Positions 55,714 to 62,287 of a stretch of DNA of 64,000 nucleotides are shown one piece after another. The first letter of the stretch is position 1, and every line of letters begins with the position of its first letter. A program made the position numbers and the translations under genes. Source of the stretch: Dallia pectoralis (taxonomy: Eukaryota > Chordata > Actinopteri > Esociformes > Umbridae); the NCBI GenBank assembly GCA_029465975.1, contig CM055741.1:5837723-5901722 (forward strand). The letters run 5' to 3'. A model generated the notes under the pieces. That model was not told where the DNA came from. It ran no database searches and saw only the letters and a list, made by a program, of their open reading frames with translations.

Positions 55714-56620
55714 TCAGTCCAAGAGGCTCAGAAACATGCTGCGGTTCCCTGCTCCATTGTGAGTGTCAAAGGCACGTTTGTTGAGTCAGAATCCCTAATT
55801 GGACAATCTTCACTTTCCATTTAGCGACTCAACAAACCCGCTTCATAGAAATATTGGAGCCCTAAACCACAGCATTTGTGGATGTCAGAGCATACAGTGG
55901 AGGGCGGGCAGAGAAACAGGGGAGAGGAGGCAAACAGGAAGGGGTAGAGGGCTACAGAAAATACCTTTGGCAAAGGGGAGCGGAGAGAAGAGGAGGGAGG
56001 ACAGGATAAAGAGGAGGTGTAGACCATGCGGGAGAAGTGCAGTGGGCTAGTGGAACCTCAAAAAAACCATAGCAACCCACATACGTTTTCGGCAGTTGAA
56101 ACTGCTGTCTTTCTGGCCTTGTGAATGTACAACTCCCTTAGTCCTTGTGGTCCGGCTACCATGTTCAGTTAACAGCCTTACAGAGGTAACCATGGAAACA
56201 TGTCAAAAAAACTCTGGTCATCAAAGAAGGTTGGTCGCCAGGCGTTGGCTGTTAGTGACATCACAGGGACTCGTGTGACATCACTAACGCCATGGCCATT
56301 ACTCTCCGTGGCGGAAGGAACTTGGCCCGGGCAGGTTTCTATGACGTCATCGGTTAACTCATGCAAGCACCCGAGCAGTCATGCCAGTGGAGCTGAGAAA
56401 GGTGCGCACGCAAACACACACACACACTATTCGTTTCACTCCCGTCTCGTCTGCCGCCATTCACTCTCAGGCACATATATCGATACAGCCGTCGATATCT
56501 GGACAATCTCTCGGGGATAAAACTCCCAGCGTTCCGGGTATTCCTCCCTCCCATCCATTCCCAGGCCGTGCAGAGGAACCATAACAAATATACCTTCTCC
56601 ACCAGAGGATGACTGGCGTG

Positions 56621-56657
<37 letters not shown>

Positions 56658-59600
56658 GTGAAACGGGAGAACAGGGCGAGACTCAGGTTGGCGCCTCGCA
56701 ACTCTGAACCAGAACGACCTGGGCACTAGAGGGTTAACAGGTGCCTGGGGAACCCAGCCTCACACAACGTCAGGGGGAAGGAGGAGGTGGGGGAGAGGTG
56801 AGGGAGGGAGGCGACTAGTTGTCGGGTCCAGGCTGGGAGGGTGATGGAGGGCCAGAGGAGGCCTGTGGGTGAGACTGCCAGGGAGCTCAGTTCGGGTGAG
56901 GGTTTCTGTTCGGGATGGTGGGTGGAGGAGTGGTGGAGTAGAGGAGTGGTAGAGGAGGAGTGGTGGAGTAGAGGAGTGTTGTGGTGGAGTAGAGGTGTGG
57001 TGGAGTAGAGGAGTGGTGTGGTGGAGGAGGAGTGGTGGAGGAGGAGTGGTGGAGGAGGAGTGGTGGAGTAGAGGTGTGGTGGAGTAGAGGAGTGGTGTGG
57101 TGGAGTAGAGGAGTGGTGGAGTAGAGGAGTGGTGGAGTAGAGGTGTGGAGTGGTGGAGTAGAGGTGTGGTGGAGTAGAGGAGTGGTGGAGTAGAGGAGTG
57201 GTGGAGTAGAGGAGTGGAGTGGTGGAGGAGGAGTGGAGTGGTGGAGGAGGAGTGGTGGAGTAGAGGAGTGGTGGAGTAGAGGAGTGGTGGAGTAGAGGAG
57301 TGGTGGAGTAGAGGAGTGGAGTGGTGGAGTAGAGGAGTGGTGGAGTAGAGGAGTGGAGTGGTGGAGGAGTGGTGGAGTAGAGGAGTGGAGTGGTGGAGTA
57401 GAGGAGTGGAGTGGTGGAGGAGTGGTGGAGTAGAGGAGTGGAGTGGTGGAGTAGAGGAGTGGAGTGGTGGAGGAGGAGTGGTGGAGTAGAGGTGTGGAGT
57501 GGTGGAGGAGGAGTGGAGTGGTGGAGTAGAGGAGTGGTGGAGTAGAGGTGTGGAGTGGTGGAGGAGGAGTGGAGTGGTGGAGTAGAGGAGTGGTAGAGTA
57601 GAGGAGTGGAGTGGTGGAGTAGAGGAGTGGTGGAGTAGAGGAGTGGAGTGGTGGAGGAGTGGTGGAGTAGAGGAGTGGAGTGGTGGAGTAGAGGAGTGGA
57701 GTGGTGGAGTAGAGGAGTGGTGGAGTAGAGGTGTGGAGTGGTGGAGGAGGAGTGGAGTGGTGGAGTAGAGGAGTGGTAGAGTAGAGGAGTGGAGTGGTGG
57801 AGTAGAGGAGTGGTGGAGTAGAGGAGTGGAGTGGTGGAGGAGTGGTGGAGTAGAGGAGTGGAGTGGTGGAGGAGGAGTGGAGTGGTGGAGTAGAGAAGTG
57901 GTGGAGTAGAGGAGTGGTGGAGTAGAGGTGTTCATGTGTGCGCTGGGAGACTGGGATTGACTGTTGGTGTTCTCCAATAGGTGGAGTCAGGGCAATAGAG
58001 GCGAGGTTACAATGGGCTGGGTGGAGTAAGATTGTATGGCTAGATTTGGGTGCAGGGGGAAGGTTTGGGTTGCTAAGGAACACACAGTGAAATGGGGGAG
58101 CGAGGAAGTGAATGGAATGCTCAAGGTGTCATTGGATTGGTCAGAGAGCAGCGTGGATAAGAGTGCTTAGTAATTCAAGAGATATCTACTTAATGGAATT
58201 CAATGCATAAAAGGAATAATCACTAACTTGATTTCTTCTTATTCTAAGTATTAATATCACGCGATGGCCAACATCAAGATGGATAGCTGAAGAAAATGTT
58301 TGGTCCTAAACCTTCACTAAGACCTGGGATTAATAGCTTCAGCAAACTCCTAGGATTTCAAAACGAAGTAGCTGCTCTAGAAAAATTTGATATTTTTTGG
58401 AAGAAAGGCGAATTGAATAAGACACAAGAAGGCCAATCCAACCACAGAAACAACTGTGTTTAACTTGTCGCCTCATTGCTCTACCGGCTCTAGATGGGCA
58501 AAGGAGGAGGAGTTACACCGGGAGATTTATGCAAATGATTTAAATAATTCAACCTATCAGTGGTATCAGATCTGACTACCGTATTACTAAATGCATAAAC
58601 ACAGAGGTATTGGATGTAGTAATCCTATCCACATACAGTTAAATCAGAAACGACACCGTACGATTACACTACGACTCTGGAGTAGAAAATACCTCAGTCT
58701 CAGTAGATTTCTCTGTATGAATAAAGGTTAATTAATAAACACAAATAAATAGGCAGATGAACGAGCATTTATTGAGGCAGCACTGAAATGGTAGAGGAGG
58801 TTGATTAAAGACTGGAAATAGAGAGAGAGTGTCCACAATGATTGATGTGTGTAAGGCCTGACCACATGGAAGAGTGTGAAGAACCGATAGCGAGACCGAT
58901 AGATGACAGAAAGACAGAAACCATGGAAACACAACAGACATATGCAGCTCAAAAGTGGCACATAAGAAGATGAGGGAGGGAGGAGTCAGAGGTCAGACAG
59001 ATCAGGGAGGAGTCAGAGGTCAGACAGATGAGGGAGGAGTCAGAGGTCAGACAAATGAGGGAGGAGTCAGAGGTCAGACAAATGAGGGAGAAGTCAGGGG
59101 CCAGGCAGATGAGGGAGGAGTCAGGGGCCAGGCAGATGAGGGAGGAGTCAGAGGTCAGGCAGATGAGGGAGGAGTCAGGGGCCAGACAGCTGAGGGAGGA
59201 GTCAGAGGTCAGACAGCTGAGGGAGGAGTCAGAGGTCAGACAGATGAGGGAGGAGTCAGAGGTCAGACAGATGAGGGAGGAGTCAGGGGCCAGACAGCTG
59301 AGGGAGGAGTCAGAAGTCAGACAGATGAGGGAGGAGTCAGGGGCCAGACAGATGAGGGAGGAGTCAGGGGCCAGACAGCTGAGGGAGGAGTCAGGGGCCA
59401 GACAGCTGAGGGAGGAGTCAGGGGCCAGACAGCTGAAGGAGGAGTCAGAGGTCAGACAGATGAGGGAGGAGTCAGAGGTCAGAAAGCTGAAGGAGGGTGG
59501 GGTCACAAAATACACTGATAAAAATGGGACCACACAGAGAGATGAGTGACAATGGGATGGGTGAAAGATGGAGGGATCAGTGAGAAATGAAATAAGGACA

Positions 59601-59952
59601 GGGGTCAGACTAAGCAGAAGGGGAACAGGATAAATGGGGAGGTTTCAGGGGGACACTTACGTGAAGGCGAAGGCCACCAGAGCACCACTAACCACAATAA
59701 AGTCCAGGATGTTCCACAGATCCCTGAAGTATGAACCCTGATGTAAGAACAGGCCCAATACCACCATCTGAGGAGAGAGGTAGAGGGTTAGTGCACACAC
59801 ACACACACACACACGCAGACGCAGACGCAGACGCAGACGCACACGCACACAAACACACACACACACACACAGACACAGACACAGACACACACACACAGAC
59901 ACGCACACACACACACACACGCACACACACACGCACACACACACGCACACAC

Positions 59953-59983
<31 letters not shown>

Positions 59984-61585
59984 AGCACACACACACACGC
60001 AAGCACACACATACACAAAGCACCAAAAACACACACAACAAACAAACACACACACAATCATGCATACACGAGCATATGAAACTCAGGAACACAAGAACAC
60101 ACACAAACACACACACACACACACAAACACACTGTATACTACCTTGATCAACATCTCAAAAGTGAAGACACCGGTGAAGACATAGTCAAAGTACTTCAGG
60201 ATCTGAGGAATAAAGGACATCGTTAACCGACCTGTAGAACACAGAAATACTTTGAACGGCAAAAGGATTTGGAGCATGACGCGATTTTAGTTTGAATAAT
60301 TTTGGAACGATTTCATTTATCAACAGTTTTGCCAACTGTATTCCTAGTGTGTGCAGGTTTTATACATACAAAAAGACACACAGACAGACAGCTGATCTTA
60401 CTTGGTTGCGTGGTGAGTCCAAACAGACAGAAACATACAGACATACACACAGACATACATACAGACATACAGAGATACACACAGACATACAGACAGACAT
60501 ACAGACAGACAGACATAAAGACATACACACAGACATACAGACATACATACAGACACACACACAGACATACAGACAGACAGACATGCAGACATACAGACAC
60601 ACAGACATACAAACATGCAGACACACAGAGACACAGACATACAGACATACATACATACAGACACACAGACATACAGCCATATATACAGACAGAGGCATAC
60701 AGACATATATACAGAGACATACAGACACACAGAAAGACAGACACACAGACATACAGACATACATACAGACATATATACAGACAGAGGCATATAGGACCAC
60801 AGACACACAGACATACATACATACAGACATATATACAGACAGAGACACACAGACACACAGACAGAGACACACAGACACACAGACAGACATACAGACATAC
60901 AGACACACAGACACACAGACACACAGACAGACAGACACACAGACACACAGACAGACAGACACACAGACAGACAGACACACAGACAGACACACAGACACAC
61001 AGACAGACAGACACACAGACACACAGACACACAGACAGACAGACACACAGACAGACAGACAGACATACAGACAGACAGGTTGTCTTACTTGGTTGCGCGG
61101 TGAGTCAGAACAGACGGGGTCTTCAGCTGCCAGGGCGATACTGCTCATAGCGATGACAGACAGGATCGTGAACTCAAAGTACTTCATGGTCAGGATGTAG
61201 TGGCAGCACTTACGGAACCTGCAACACACACACGTAGGCATGATAAACACACACACACACACACAGGCATGATAAACACACACACACACAGGAATGATAA
61301 ACACACACACGTAGGCATGATAAACACACACACACACAGGCATGATAAACACACACACACACGTAGGCATGATAAACACACACACGTAGGCATGATAAAC
61401 ACACACACACACAGGCATGATAAACACACACACACACAGGCATGATAAACACACACACACACACACGTAGGCATGATAAACACACACACGTAGGCATGAT
61501 AAACACACACACACACACACACACAGGCATGATAAACACACACACACACACATAGGCATGATAAACACACACACGTAGGCATGAT

Positions 61586-61636
<51 letters not shown>

Positions 61637-61839
61637 GGCATGATAAACACACACACACACAGGCATGATAAACACACACATACACAGGCATGATAAACAC
61701 ACACACACACACACGCACACACAGGCATGATAAACACACACACATAAGCATGATAAACACACACACACACACACACAGGCATAATAAACACACACACACG
61801 CACACACAGGCATGATAAACACACACACGTAGGCATGAT

Positions 61840-61872
<33 letters not shown>

Positions 61873-62233
61873 AATGATAAACACACACACACACATGCAT
61901 GATAAACACACGCACACAGGCATGTAGACATGATACAAACACACACACACACACACAGGCATGATAAACACACACACACACAGGCATGTAGACATGATAC
62001 AAACACACACACACACAGATACTTGGCATGATACAAATACACACACATGCATCATAGACACACACACACCGTTAGCACAATAAACACAGACGAAACAACG
62101 ACAAAAACCAACAACAGGAGTGATTACGTCACTGCAATGTATTTTAACGATGTTAGCTTTTCCCAAAAACCCAAAAGCTCTAAGCAGAATCGGACCAGCT
62201 GTTTGTTCTCTGAAAACAAATGGGTTATAACCT

Positions 62234-62287
<54 letters not shown>

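Noticed and set aside
56760..58083. Long Ser/Thr/Pro/His-rich minus-strand frames
   Set aside because: Shadows of the GTGGAGTAGAGGAGTG minisatellite.
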